From the NCBI GenBank assembly GCA_026392355.1, contig JAPLCF010000030.1, forward strand, positions 248,001 to 312,000: a DNA stretch of 64,000 nt, in the 5' to 3' direction. Below the pieces are notes generated by a model that saw only the letters and a list, made by a program, of their open reading frames with translations, had not been told where the DNA came from and made no database searches. How positions within the stretch are numbered: the first letter of the stretch is position 1; every line of letters begins with the position of its first letter. Made by a program: the position numbers and the translations under genes. This document shows, piece after piece, positions 1 to 7,893 of this stretch. Source of the stretch: Actinomycetota bacterium. Lineage in GTDB: Bacteria > Actinomycetota > Thermoleophilia > Gaiellales > F1-60-MAGs149.

Positions 1-309
1 GACTACGCGCTCAACCAGCGCCTGATCGTGGCGGAGGAGATCGTGCGCTTTACCCACGATCCGCGCACGCGCGGCTTCGCGATGCTCGAGAACGACCGCG
101 TCGAGGTGTTGGAGCTCGAGATTCGCCCGGGCAGCGCGCTGCTCGGGCGACCGTTTCGCGAGCGACCGTTCGAGGGCGCGATCGTCGGTGCCATCGTGCG
201 CGGCGGCAAAGTGCTCTTCCCGCGCGGTGACGACAGCCTGCAGGCGGGTGATTCCGCCATCATCGTCGCCGAGGCCGTGCGCGTCCCGGCGCTCGAGAAC
301 GCCCTGTGA
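1..309 (+). CDS. trkA: TrkA potassium uptake regulator, C-terminal part (5' end outside window)
   Basis: The open frame runs in from the left edge and ends at the TGA at 307-309, leaving 102 residues. They match the C-terminal RCK_C (TrkA-C) domain: a compact beta-rich segment with the pattern VLELEIRPGSALLGRPFRE, then the GAIVRGGKVLFPRGD hairpin and LQAGDSAIIVA. In the family this cytoplasmic domain binds regulatory ligands and gates the TrkH channel. The N-terminal NAD-binding RCK_N domain must lie before the window. The stop overlaps the trkH start (GTGA), so the two subunits are translationally coupled. Confidence 0.85.
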   Translation, partial: DYALNQRLIVAEEIVRFTHDPRTRGFAMLENDRVEVLELEIRPGSALLGRPFRERPFEGAIVGAIVRGGKVLFPRGDDSLQAGDSAIIVAEAVRVPALENAL

Positions 310-1823
310 CCGCGTTGGCCCGCCGCCGCCCACGCGGCGTTGTCGACCTCGGCGCCGTCGGCAGTCTGATCTTCCGAATCATTCGCTGGCTCAGCCTGAC
401 GCTGCTCGCGCCGATCATCGTGGCGTTGATCTACGGCGAGTCCGTGCTGCCGTTCCTCGTGACGCTGGTCGGCGGCTTCACCGTCGGCTACCTCGGCGAG
501 CGGCTCTGCGGCGGGCGGGCGAATGACGTCGGGGTGCGCGAGGCCTTCGCGGTGGTCGCGCTGACCTGGCTCGCTGCCGCGTTACTCGGCTCTATTCCCT
601 ACATGATCGAGGGCGGTGACATCAGCAGCCCGATCGACGCCTACTTCGAGACGATGAGCGGCTTCACGACCACCGGAGCATCCGTGATGGCCGACATCGC
701 GAGCCACGGCGAGGCGCTGCTCTTCTGGCGCAGTCTGACGCAGTGGCTCGGTGGGATGGGGATCATCGCGCTCGCACTCGCGGTGCTCGAGCGGACAGGA
801 CCTGGCGGCAAGGCGCTGCTGGAGCGCGAAGCGCCCGGACCGGAGGTAGAGAAGCTCACGCCACGCCTGCGCGACACGGCGATGCGCCTCTGGCTTGTGT
901 ACATCGCCATCTCCGTCGTCTGCGCACTGTCGCTCTGGGTAGTCGGGCTCGTCGATCTGCGTCAGGGGATGAGCGCCTACAACGCGATCGTGCATACGTT
1001 CACCGCCATGTCGACCGGCGGCTTCTCACCGGAACCCCGCTCGATCGAGCCGTTCGGGTGGATCAGCCAGGTCATCCTCGTGGTGTTCATGGTCATCGCC
1101 GGAGCGAACTTCGCGCTCTGGTACAGGACCGCGCGCGGCGAGTGGCGCGCGGCACCGCGTGACGGCGAGTTCCGCGTCTACCTCGGCATTCTTGCCGGCG
1201 CCTCCGTGCTGATCGGTATCGGCCTATTGGCGACCACGGATATGGGGCTACTGAGCGCCTTCGGCCAAAGCGCGTTCCAGGTCGTTAGCTTGATGACCAC
1301 CACCGGGTACGCATCGCAAGACTTCGCTGTCTGGACAGCGTTCGCGCTGCTGATCCTGTTCGCGGTGATGTTCGTGGGCGGCTGCGCCGGCTCCACCGGA
1401 GGCGCGATCAAGGTGATTCGGATCCGGCTTGCTTTCGGCGGCCTGCGGCGCGACGTGGAGACCGCCGTCCACCCCGAGGCGGTGCTGCCCGTACGCGTGA
1501 CCGGGACGCCGGTGCGCGAGAATGCTCTCCAGGGGGCAAACGTATTTATCGGTCTGTATCTCGCGACATTCGCAGTCGGCGCGACGCTGATTCTGCTCTT
1601 CGCCACGCTGCGCGGCGTGGAGCTCGGCGCGTTCGACGCGATGGTGGCCGCCGCTACTACCATTGGCAACGTCGGCCCCGGCGTGGGGGCAGCCGGCCCC
1701 ATGGGATCGTTCGCCGGCTACACCTGGGAAAGCAAAATCGTCATGATCCTGCTGATGTGGATCGGTCGCCTGGAGATCATCCCGATCTTCGTCTTGGCGA
1801 CGCGCGCCTACTGGCGCCGCTAG
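306..1823 (+). CDS. trkH: TrkH-family potassium uptake channel subunit
   Basis: This 505-residue polytopic membrane protein is the K+-conducting partner of TrkA. The four pore-loop signatures of the Trk/Ktr/HKT superfamily are visible in order: SGFTTTGAS, AMSTGGFSP, MTTTGYASQD and ATTIGNVGPG, each with the filter glycine. The conserved GGMGII and WIGRLEIIPI segments are also present, the latter at the C-terminus. The GTG start at 306 overlaps the trkA stop by 4 nt. Length is normal for TrkH (about 480-500). The two genes form one transcription unit for potassium import. Confidence 0.95.
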   Translation: MTALARRRPRGVVDLGAVGSLIFRIIRWLSLTLLAPIIVALIYGESVLPFLVTLVGGFTVGYLGERLCGGRANDVGVREAFAVVALTWLAAALLGSIPYMIEGGDISSPIDAYFETMSGFTTTGASVMADIASHGEALLFWRSLTQWLGGMGIIALALAVLERTGPGGKALLEREAPGPEVEKLTPRLRDTAMRLWLVYIAISVVCALSLWVVGLVDLRQGMSAYNAIVHTFTAMSTGGFSPEPRSIEPFGWISQVILVVFMVIAGANFALWYRTARGEWRAAPRDGEFRVYLGILAGASVLIGIGLLATTDMGLLSAFGQSAFQVVSLMTTTGYASQDFAVWTAFALLILFAVMFVGGCAGSTGGAIKVIRIRLAFGGLRRDVETAVHPEAVLPVRVTGTPVRENALQGANVFIGLYLATFAVGATLILLFATLRGVELGAFDAMVAAATTIGNVGPGVGAAGPMGSFAGYTWESKIVMILLMWIGRLEIIPIFVLATRAYWRR

Positions 1824-1832
1824 AGCGAAGAC

Positions 1833-1907
1833 GATGCGCCCGGCAGGATTCGAACCTGCGGCCTCGAGATTAGAAGTCTCTCGCTCTATCCCCTGAGCTA
1901 CGGGCGC
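1833..1907 (-). tRNA. tRNA-Arg (anticodon TCT)
   Basis: On the minus strand a 7-bp acceptor stem GCGCCCG/CGGGCGC encloses a D-arm (GCTC...GAGC), an anticodon loop CTTCTAA with anticodon TCT, and a T-arm CAGG-TTCGAAT-CCTG. The discriminator is A at 1833; CCA is not encoded. The first anticodon-stem pair is an A-G mismatch. It lies between trkH and an MFS gene. Confidence 0.93.
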
Positions 1908-1959
1908 CCCTGAACGGTACCCGGCGCGGTCATATGGCGATACCACGCACACTGAACTG

Positions 1960-3162
1960 ATGCGGTATCCGTACTCCGACATCCTGCGTATGCCTTCGGT
2001 ACCGCGCCTGCTTTCTGCGGCGGTGATCGGCCGCATGCCTGTGGGGATGGGCGCACTCGCGATCTTCTTGCTCGTGCGCGCCGCCGGCGGTTCGTACGCC
2101 ACCGCCGGTCTTGCCGTCGGCGCCTCGACCGTTGCGGGCTGCGTGGGCGCACCGATCCTGGGGCGACTCGTTGACCGGCAGGGACAGCCGCGCATCCTGT
2201 ACGCGTCGATGACTTCGCAGGTAGTGGCGCTCTTGCTCCTCGCGCTCCTCGCTCCGGGTAGCGGTCCAGAGCTGTTTCTCTTGTGTGCCCTGTACGGTTT
2301 TTCCAACCCGCCACTCGCGGCGTCGATGCGCGCGACGTGGGCCACCCTGATCACGGATCGCTCGCTGATCACCCGCGCGTTCTCGCTCGACTCAACCGCG
2401 CAAGAGGTGATCTGGATTCTCGGGCCAGTTCTTGCCGCCGGACTGGCCGAAGGCATCAGCCCGCGCCTGCCGATGGTGGTCATGGCTGCCTTCAGCGCCG
2501 CTGGCGTGATCTGGTTCGCGACGTCACACGAGAGTCGGACCTGGCGCTCCAAGCACGTGGGCGAACGTCATCTGCTCGGCCCGCTGATGGCGGGACCAGT
2601 GCGACGCGTGTTGCTGTCGATTCTCGGGCTGGCGTTTGCGTGGGGCGCCCTCGAGCTGGCCATCCCCGCCTATGCGCAAGAGAACGATGCGAGCCCAGGC
2701 GGGCTGCTCGCGATCTGGGCGGTCGGCAGCGTGATCGGCGGCCTGGCGTACGCCGCCCGCCGCTGGAGCAGCAGTCCCCAGCGCATGATGGGCATCCTGC
2801 TGGCGCTCAACCTGGTCGGCTTCCTGATCATCTTCCTCGCGCAGACACCCGTGCAGCTTGGGATCCTCTTGCTCATCACCGGCGTCGTCAACGCGCCGGT
2901 GATCGCCACGTTCTACGTGCTGATCGAGGAGCTAGCGCCGCGGGGCACCGTCACGGAGGCCTTCACCTGGGTCTCAACGACATTTCTCGTCGGCATCTCC
3001 GGAGGCGTCGCGCTGGCGGGGATCGTTGCGGATGCCTTCGACCCGCGGACCGCATGGTGGTTGGCCGTCGGGGGCGGAATGTTCGCAGTGCTCGCGGTCG
3101 TGGTCCGTCACCGTGGTCTCCATGCCCGGCAGCACGCGCTGCCGACAGAGGACACTGTCTAG
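1960..3162 (+). CDS. Major facilitator superfamily transporter
   Basis: A 400-residue protein with about twelve hydrophobic segments in two six-helix halves, typical of MFS exporters. The loop after helix 2 carries GAPILGRLVDRQGQPRIL, a variant of the MFS motif A (GxLaDrxGrr). Substrate cannot be read from sequence; arrangement is most like drug-efflux-type MFS proteins. It is followed 21 nt later by the B12-binding regulator at 3184 on the same strand, so the transporter may be co-transcribed with, and possibly controlled by, that regulator. No convincing ribosome-binding site or leaderless hexamer precedes the ATG at 1960, so the start is moderately certain. Confidence 0.8.
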   Translation: MRYPYSDILRMPSVPRLLSAAVIGRMPVGMGALAIFLLVRAAGGSYATAGLAVGASTVAGCVGAPILGRLVDRQGQPRILYASMTSQVVALLLLALLAPGSGPELFLLCALYGFSNPPLAASMRATWATLITDRSLITRAFSLDSTAQEVIWILGPVLAAGLAEGISPRLPMVVMAAFSAAGVIWFATSHESRTWRSKHVGERHLLGPLMAGPVRRVLLSILGLAFAWGALELAIPAYAQENDASPGGLLAIWAVGSVIGGLAYAARRWSSSPQRMMGILLALNLVGFLIIFLAQTPVQLGILLLITGVVNAPVIATFYVLIEELAPRGTVTEAFTWVSTTFLVGISGGVALAGIVADAFDPRTAWWLAVGGGMFAVLAVVVRHRGLHARQHALPTEDTV

Positions 3163-3183
3163 GCCGCAGCGAACGCACATGCG

Positions 3184-4035
3184 ATGAGTAGGACGTTGAA
3201 CACGACGGAACCCACGCTCCTAACGCTGCAGGAGGCTGCCGACGCCGTCGGCTGCCACTACCAGACGCTCTACAAGCGCGTGCGCAGCGGCGAGCTACCG
3301 GCGCTGGTTGCTGGCGGCTCTTATCGCATTAGCCGCGCCGACCTCGACGCTTGGCTGCTGGAGCGCGATGCTGCCAAGGGCGCCGTGCCTGAGCGCGCCG
3401 AACGTGACTGGCCGCGCCAGATCGAGACTCTGCTCGCATCGCTGATCACGGGCGACGCCCGCGCAGCGCGCAAGCAACTCGACCGCCTGACCGCCGGCGG
3501 TGTCACGGTCGACGAGCTCTGCGACCACTTGCTGGCACCGACGCTCGCGCGCATCGGCGAGCTCTGGCACAACAACGACCTGTCGATCGCTGACGAGCAC
3601 CGCGCCTCTCGCATCGTCGAGACACTGCTCGACCGCGCCACTGCCGCGCGCCCCAAGTCGGGCCCGCGGATCGGCAGTGTCGTTGTCGCTACCGCCCTCG
3701 GCGACCGCCATTCGATTGCGGCGCAGATGGTGGCTGCCGGACTCCAGGCACAGGGCTTTTCCGTGCACTACCTCGGTGCCAACCTGCCGATTGAGGAAAT
3801 CGTCAACATGGCCAAGCGCGAACACGTGAACATGGTGGCGCTGTCGTGCTGCGTCGCGGAGCGGGGTGGCCTGACTGCCGCCATCGACGCCCTCAACGCC
3901 GCAGGGTTTCCCGTGTTGGTCGGTGGCAACGGCATTGGGCGCGACGAAGCGCTGGCACTAGGCGCCGCGCGCTACGGCGGCTCGATCGCCGAGGCCCAGA
4001 AGCTCGCGTGCGAGCTCGTCCGCTCCGGCGTCTGA
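3184..4035 (+). CDS. Cobalamin-binding transcriptional regulator, CarH photoreceptor-like, with excisionase-type HTH
   Basis: 283 residues. Residues 12-60 form an excisionase/HTH_17-type DNA-binding domain (LTLQEAADAVGCHYQTLYKR, then the wing GGSYRISRADLDAWL). Residues 75-155 form the helical B12-binding cap and 160-283 the Rossmann-like B12 domain. W128 is followed by nine residues and then E138-H139. This reproduces the Wx9EH signature that distinguishes light-sensing CarH proteins from other B12-binding regulators. D174-R-H176 is the lower-ligand DxH motif; the usual glycine three residues after the His is Ala. CarH proteins use a MerR-type HTH, so the DNA-binding domain is unusual. No carotenoid genes are nearby; the closest same-strand gene is the upstream MFS. 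Known: CarH binds adenosylcobalamin in the dark as a tetramer and is disassembled by light. That this protein does so is inference. Confidence 0.82.
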   Translation: MSRTLNTTEPTLLTLQEAADAVGCHYQTLYKRVRSGELPALVAGGSYRISRADLDAWLLERDAAKGAVPERAERDWPRQIETLLASLITGDARAARKQLDRLTAGGVTVDELCDHLLAPTLARIGELWHNNDLSIADEHRASRIVETLLDRATAARPKSGPRIGSVVVATALGDRHSIAAQMVAAGLQAQGFSVHYLGANLPIEEIVNMAKREHVNMVALSCCVAERGGLTAAIDALNAAGFPVLVGGNGIGRDEALALGAARYGGSIAEAQKLACELVRSGV

Positions 4036-4037
4036 GG

Positions 4038-6194
4038 TCAGTCGTCAGCAGAACGGCCGCGATGAATGCGGTCAGCCGTTTCCTCACGCTGGGTGAGGTG
4101 CGTTTCGCCACCCGGCGTCGATGCGCGCAGTGCCTGCCGCATGAAGGTCTCTTGTGTGGCGGTCTGCAACGCGCCGGGCAGGCTTGCGCGGCGCTGCCAG
4201 ACTCCATCGCCGTGCAGCTCCCAGGCGCCCGCCGTATCGGCTAGCTCCAGCTCCAGCGCTGTCCCGAGTCGCGTACAGAGCGCAGGATCGAGAACCGGCG
4301 TAATGACCTCAATGCGGTTATCGAGGTTGCGGGGCATCATGTCAGCGCTACCGATGAATGTCGTCGTCTCGACACCGGTCTCAAACCGAAATACCCGGGC
4401 GTGCTCGAGGAAACGGCCAAGCAACGAAACGACGCGGATATTCTCTGACAGACCGATCACGTCAGGCCGCAGGCAGCAAATGCCACGCACGATGAGATCG
4501 ACCCGCACGCCGGCCTGCGAGGCGGTGTACAGCTCCTCGATTATGTCAGCGTCGACGAGCGAATTCATCTTCATGGTGATGCGGGCAGGTGCTGTTTCCG
4601 TGTGCTCGCGCGCACAACGACGGATCTGCTCGATCGCCTGACGGCGCAAATGCATCGGCGCGACCCAGATGCGACTAAAGCCCTGCGGCCGAGCAAACCC
4701 GGTGAGCTGATTGAAGAGATCAGCCACGTCAGCGGTGATTTCTTCGTCACACGTGAACAGCCCGAAGTCGGTGTAGGCCCGCGCGGTCGCCGGGTGATAG
4801 TTGCCCGTGCCGATGTGCACGTAGCGCCGCGTGCGCCCACCCTCACGGCGAACGACGAGTGCGAGCTTGCAGTGCGTCTTGAGGCCGACCATGCCGTGCA
4901 CGACGTGGACGCCAGCGCGCTCCAACGCGCGCGCCCAGCGGATGTTGCGCTCCTCGTCGAACCGCGCGGTCACCTCGACCAAGGCGACGGCCTGCTTGCC
5001 TTCCTCGGCAGCGACGGCCAGCGCCGGAACGATCGGCGCATCACCGCTGGTGCGGTAGATCGTGTGCTTGATCGCGAGCACGTTGGGATCGGCGACGGCC
5101 TGCTCAATAAACCGCTCCACCGAGGCCGTGAAGGACTCATAGGGGTGGTGCACGAGGATGTCCCCACGACGGATCTCGGCGAAAACGTCGACAGGCGAGC
5201 CATCGCCCGCCACGAGCCGCTCCGGCACCTGCGGCTGCCACGGGGCGTAGCGCAGGTCGGGGCGGGGGACCTTGGCGAGCACATTAAGGCCGCTCAGGTC
5301 GAGCGGTGGGCGACACGCGAACACTTGGCGCAGATCAACGTCGAGCGCCTCAATCAGCATCGCGCGCATGTCGGCGGGCATTGCCTCGTCGATCTCGAGA
5401 CGCACAACGTCGCCGAAGCGGCGCCGCGACAACTCACGCTCTACCGCCTCCAGCAGGTCGCCAGCGCCCTCCTTGATTTCAAAATCCGCATCGCGGGTCA
5501 CGCGAAACACGCTGGATCCCACGATCTCCATCCCGGAGAAGAGCGACGGAAGCCCATCCTCGATCAACTCATCGATCGCGACGAACCGCGTCGACTCTCC
5601 GATCTGAATCAGCCGCGGCAGCACCTCCGGCACCTTGACGCGCGCGAAACGCGTTTCGCCGGTCGACGGATCACGGACCGTGACCCCCACGGACAGCGAC
5701 AGGTTGGAGATGTACGGAAAGGGCTGGCCCGGACCGACCGCGAGCGGCGTCAGCACGGGGTAAAGCTGCTCGTCAAATACCTCCGCCAACTCCGCGCGTT
5801 CATCCGCTGAGCACTCGTCCAGGCGAACGACCTCAATACCCTCCTGCGCGAGCGATGGGAGCAACTTCCCGTGCAGGATGTCCTCAAGTTGCGACTGCAT
5901 CTCGCGACAGCGCTCGGCAATCACGTCAAGGGTCTCCTGCGGCGGCGTCTCATCGCTCGGCACCGTTCCCTGGACGACATGATCGATCAGTCCCGCAACG
6001 CGCACCATGAAGAACTCGTCGAGATTATTGGCGTAGATCGCACAGAACCGCAGCCGCTCGAGCAGCGGAATGTGGGGATCCGCCGCTAACTCCAGCACGC
6101 GATGATTGAAGTCCACCCACGACAGCTCGCGATTAAAGAGGCGCGCGACGGGCTGATCAGGTACTTCAGCCGGAGTGGCAGAGGGTTCGGTCAC
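4038..6194 (-). CDS. ppk1: Polyphosphate kinase 1
   Basis: 718 residues, close to the usual 690-720. Ppk1 reversibly transfers the ATP gamma-phosphate to polyphosphate. The N-terminal domain begins LFNRELSWVDFN and contains IYANNLDEFFMVRVAGLI. The phosphohistidine segment is GLKTHCKLALVVRREG, where the His after KT is the phosphorylated residue by family alignment, and HIGTGNYHPATARAYTDFG follows. A C-terminal FIGSADMMPRNLDNRIE block is also present. The GTG start at 6194 is chosen because a TACCAT hexamer lies exactly 6 nt upstream (leaderless pattern); the frame stays open further upstream, but only over unrelated sequence. It is divergent from phoU, consistent with phosphate homeostasis. 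Its stop lies 2 nt from that of the convergent B12 regulator. Confidence 0.96.
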   Translation of the reverse strand: MTEPSATPAEVPDQPVARLFNRELSWVDFNHRVLELAADPHIPLLERLRFCAIYANNLDEFFMVRVAGLIDHVVQGTVPSDETPPQETLDVIAERCREMQSQLEDILHGKLLPSLAQEGIEVVRLDECSADERAELAEVFDEQLYPVLTPLAVGPGQPFPYISNLSLSVGVTVRDPSTGETRFARVKVPEVLPRLIQIGESTRFVAIDELIEDGLPSLFSGMEIVGSSVFRVTRDADFEIKEGAGDLLEAVERELSRRRFGDVVRLEIDEAMPADMRAMLIEALDVDLRQVFACRPPLDLSGLNVLAKVPRPDLRYAPWQPQVPERLVAGDGSPVDVFAEIRRGDILVHHPYESFTASVERFIEQAVADPNVLAIKHTIYRTSGDAPIVPALAVAAEEGKQAVALVEVTARFDEERNIRWARALERAGVHVVHGMVGLKTHCKLALVVRREGGRTRRYVHIGTGNYHPATARAYTDFGLFTCDEEITADVADLFNQLTGFARPQGFSRIWVAPMHLRRQAIEQIRRCAREHTETAPARITMKMNSLVDADIIEELYTASQAGVRVDLIVRGICCLRPDVIGLSENIRVVSLLGRFLEHARVFRFETGVETTTFIGSADMMPRNLDNRIEVITPVLDPALCTRLGTALELELADTAGAWELHGDGVWQRRASLPGALQTATQETFMRQALRASTPGGETHLTQREETADRIHRGRSADD

Positions 6195-6200
6195 GCCGTC

Positions 6201-6206
6201 ATGGTA
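6201..6206 (-). promoter_or_regulatory. -10 element of leaderless ppk1 promoter
   Basis: On the minus strand TACCAT lies exactly 6 nt before the GTG start of ppk1, placing the predicted transcription start at the start codon. No Shine-Dalgarno sequence is present. Confidence 0.6.
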
Positions 6207-6292
6207 TCGGGAGTTTCGTGCCGTAGCGGTGACCGCCCAGCGTGATCGCCACCTCGTAACCGCTGGCGCGGCCACTGCGCGGGCCGAACCGA

Positions 6293-6298
6293 TACGAT
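6293..6298 (+). promoter_or_regulatory. -10 element upstream of phoU
   Basis: TACGAT predicts transcription starting near 6305, downstream of the first ATG (6303). A GGAG at 6317-6320 then serves the ATG at 6327, which supports the shorter phoU start. Confidence 0.45.
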
Positions 6299-6326
6299 AG
6301 AGATGCTTTTCGGTCCGGAGAATCTG

Positions 6327-6998
6327 ATGGGCGAACTCGCCGAACGCGATCTCAACCAATTGCGCGCCAAACTCGCCGAGGCGGGACGCCTCACCGCGGG
6401 CGCGGTGAACGACGCCACCATCGCCCTGCTCGACTGGAACGCCGAGTCCTTCGAAGCTGCCCTCGCCGGCGAGTCCAACGTGCGGGAGCTGCACAGCGAG
6501 CTTGACAGCGACGTGGAGCGCTTCATCTCGGCACACGAGGCCAACGGTGATCAGCTGCGGGTCGCGCTGACCATTCTGCACATCAACCGCAGCGTCGAGC
6601 GGGCTGCACACAACGCCGCCCGCGTCGCGCATCTTGCGACCCCACCGCCGCGTCAGGCACTCGTGGAAGAGGCCGTGATCGCCGACGCCCTGCGGGCCAT
6701 GGGAGAGCGCGACGCCGAGATGGTGCGCACGGCAATGGACATGTTCGATCGCCGCGACATGAACGCCCAGCGACTCCTCGTCTCGCTCGACGAGGTGATT
6801 GATCGGGAGAACGAGAAGATCGCCGACACGCTGATGTCCATCGAAACCACCGACATCGAACTACGTCAGTGGGCGACGCGGATGGTCTTCGCGGGTCGGT
6901 GGCTCGAGCGCATCGGCGATCATTCCGTCAACATCGCGGAGCGTGTGACAGCGATGGGGCCGACACCCGGGACGAGCCTGCACACCACCGACTGGTGA
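6327..6998 (+). CDS. phoU: Phosphate signaling complex protein PhoU
   Basis: About 223 residues forming two PhoU three-helix repeats: LNQLRAKLAEAGRLTAGAV at the start and a second repeat from about DALRAMGERDAEMV. The metal-binding-type signature ERIGDHSVNIAE lies near the C-terminus. PhoU couples the Pst phosphate transporter to the PhoR/PhoB two-component system. An in-frame ATG at 6303 exists, but 6327 has GGAG at 6317-6320 and is favoured by the -10 position. No pst genes are in the window; two OmpR-type regulators and a kinase lie just downstream after tRNA-His. Confidence 0.92.
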   Translation: MGELAERDLNQLRAKLAEAGRLTAGAVNDATIALLDWNAESFEAALAGESNVRELHSELDSDVERFISAHEANGDQLRVALTILHINRSVERAAHNAARVAHLATPPPRQALVEEAVIADALRAMGERDAEMVRTAMDMFDRRDMNAQRLLVSLDEVIDRENEKIADTLMSIETTDIELRQWATRMVFAGRWLERIGDHSVNIAERVTAMGPTPGTSLHTTDW

Positions 6999-7025
6999 TG
7001 TGCGCCGCCACCCGCGCGGGTGAGG

Positions 7026-7100
7026 GGTGAGCGATGGGACTCGAACCCACGACCGCCTGGACCACAACCAGGAGCTACCACCAGCTGAGCTACGCCCACC
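7026..7100 (-). tRNA. tRNA-His (anticodon GTG)
   Basis: Minus-strand cloverleaf: acceptor GTGGGCG/CGCTCAC with one G-U pair, anticodon stem CCTGG/CCAGG enclosing loop TTGTGGT (anticodon GTG), and T-arm GTGGG-TTCGAGT-CCCAT. The extra 5' G at 7100 opposite C at 7026 is the G-1:C73 identity pair of tRNA-His. CCA is not encoded. Confidence 0.95.
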
Positions 7101-7157
7101 ATGTACCGCTTGCGCGGACGCGGAGATTGTACAGGCTTCGCTGTGCGGGGCGGCGAG

Positions 7158-7163
7158 TAGGAT
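7158..7163 (+). promoter_or_regulatory. -10 element of leaderless response regulator promoter
   Basis: TAGGAT is exactly 6 nt before the ATG at 7170, and no Shine-Dalgarno sequence lies between. Confidence 0.6.
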
Positions 7164-7169
7164 GCGTGC

Positions 7170-7889
7170 ATGGCGACCGTGCTGATCGTGGAGGACGACG
7201 AGGTGCTCGCCGGCGTGATGCGTCGACATCTGACGCGCGCGGGGCATAGCGTCGAGTGGGCTGCCGACGGCGACCGCGGACTGAAGAAGGTTCGCTTTGA
7301 ACGCCCCGACGTTTGCGTCGTCGACCTGATGATGCCCGGAACGGACGGCTGGGGCATGATTGAGCAGATGCGCGCCGAGGGGATTCAGATCCCCGTGATC
7401 GTGCTCAGCGCGCGGTCCTCGGAGCACGACAAGGTACACACCCTCGGTATCGGCGCTGACGACTACCTCGTCAAGCCTGCGTCGATGCGCGAGTTGAACG
7501 CCCGCGTGGAGGCCGCGCTTCGTCGCTCCGGCAGGACCACGGCCGCGGCGCCCGCAAGCGACACGGAACCAATCGAGGCACCCGGTATTCGCATCGACTT
7601 CCGCACGCACCGCGCACTCGTAGAGACCTCGCGCGAAACGTGGGTCGATGCGGAGCTAACGGTGCGCGAATTCCGCTTGCTCGTCACGCTGGCCCGCGAG
7701 CGCGGCCGTGTCTTGAGTCGCGACGAGTTGCAGCAGCGGGTTTGGGGCACACCGCACCGGCCGCGCGATCGCATCGTCGATGTCTGCATCCGCAAGGTGC
7801 GCGAAAAGCTCGATGCGCGTTCGCCGACGTACAACTTCATCCAAACGCATTACGGCATCGGTTACCGGTTCGAGCCGGAGCCGAAGTAG
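7170..7889 (+). CDS. OmpR/PhoB-family response regulator
   Basis: 239 residues. The receiver domain (1-118) has the acidic pair E8-D9-D10, phospho-acceptor D52 in VVDLMMPG, the switch Ser in VLSARSSEHD and the conserved Lys in DDYLVKP. The C-terminal winged-helix Trans_reg_C domain ends with the RIVDVCIRKVREKLD recognition helix and HYGIGYRFEPE wing. It acts as a phosphorylation-dependent DNA-binding regulator. It is convergent with the histidine kinase at 7894 (4 nt gap) and closely resembles the second regulator at 9131, including the segment SEHDKVHTL. Closeness to phoU suggests a phosphate-type signal, which is inference. Confidence 0.93.
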   Translation: MATVLIVEDDEVLAGVMRRHLTRAGHSVEWAADGDRGLKKVRFERPDVCVVDLMMPGTDGWGMIEQMRAEGIQIPVIVLSARSSEHDKVHTLGIGADDYLVKPASMRELNARVEAALRRSGRTTAAAPASDTEPIEAPGIRIDFRTHRALVETSRETWVDAELTVREFRLLVTLARERGRVLSRDELQQRVWGTPHRPRDRIVDVCIRKVREKLDARSPTYNFIQTHYGIGYRFEPEPK

Positions 7890-7893
7890 CGCC

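Noticed and set aside
1248-2552. 434-codon minus-strand open frame across trkH, tRNA-Arg and an MFS gene
   Set aside because: It runs through a tRNA and opposite two recognisable membrane proteins; a high-GC artefact.
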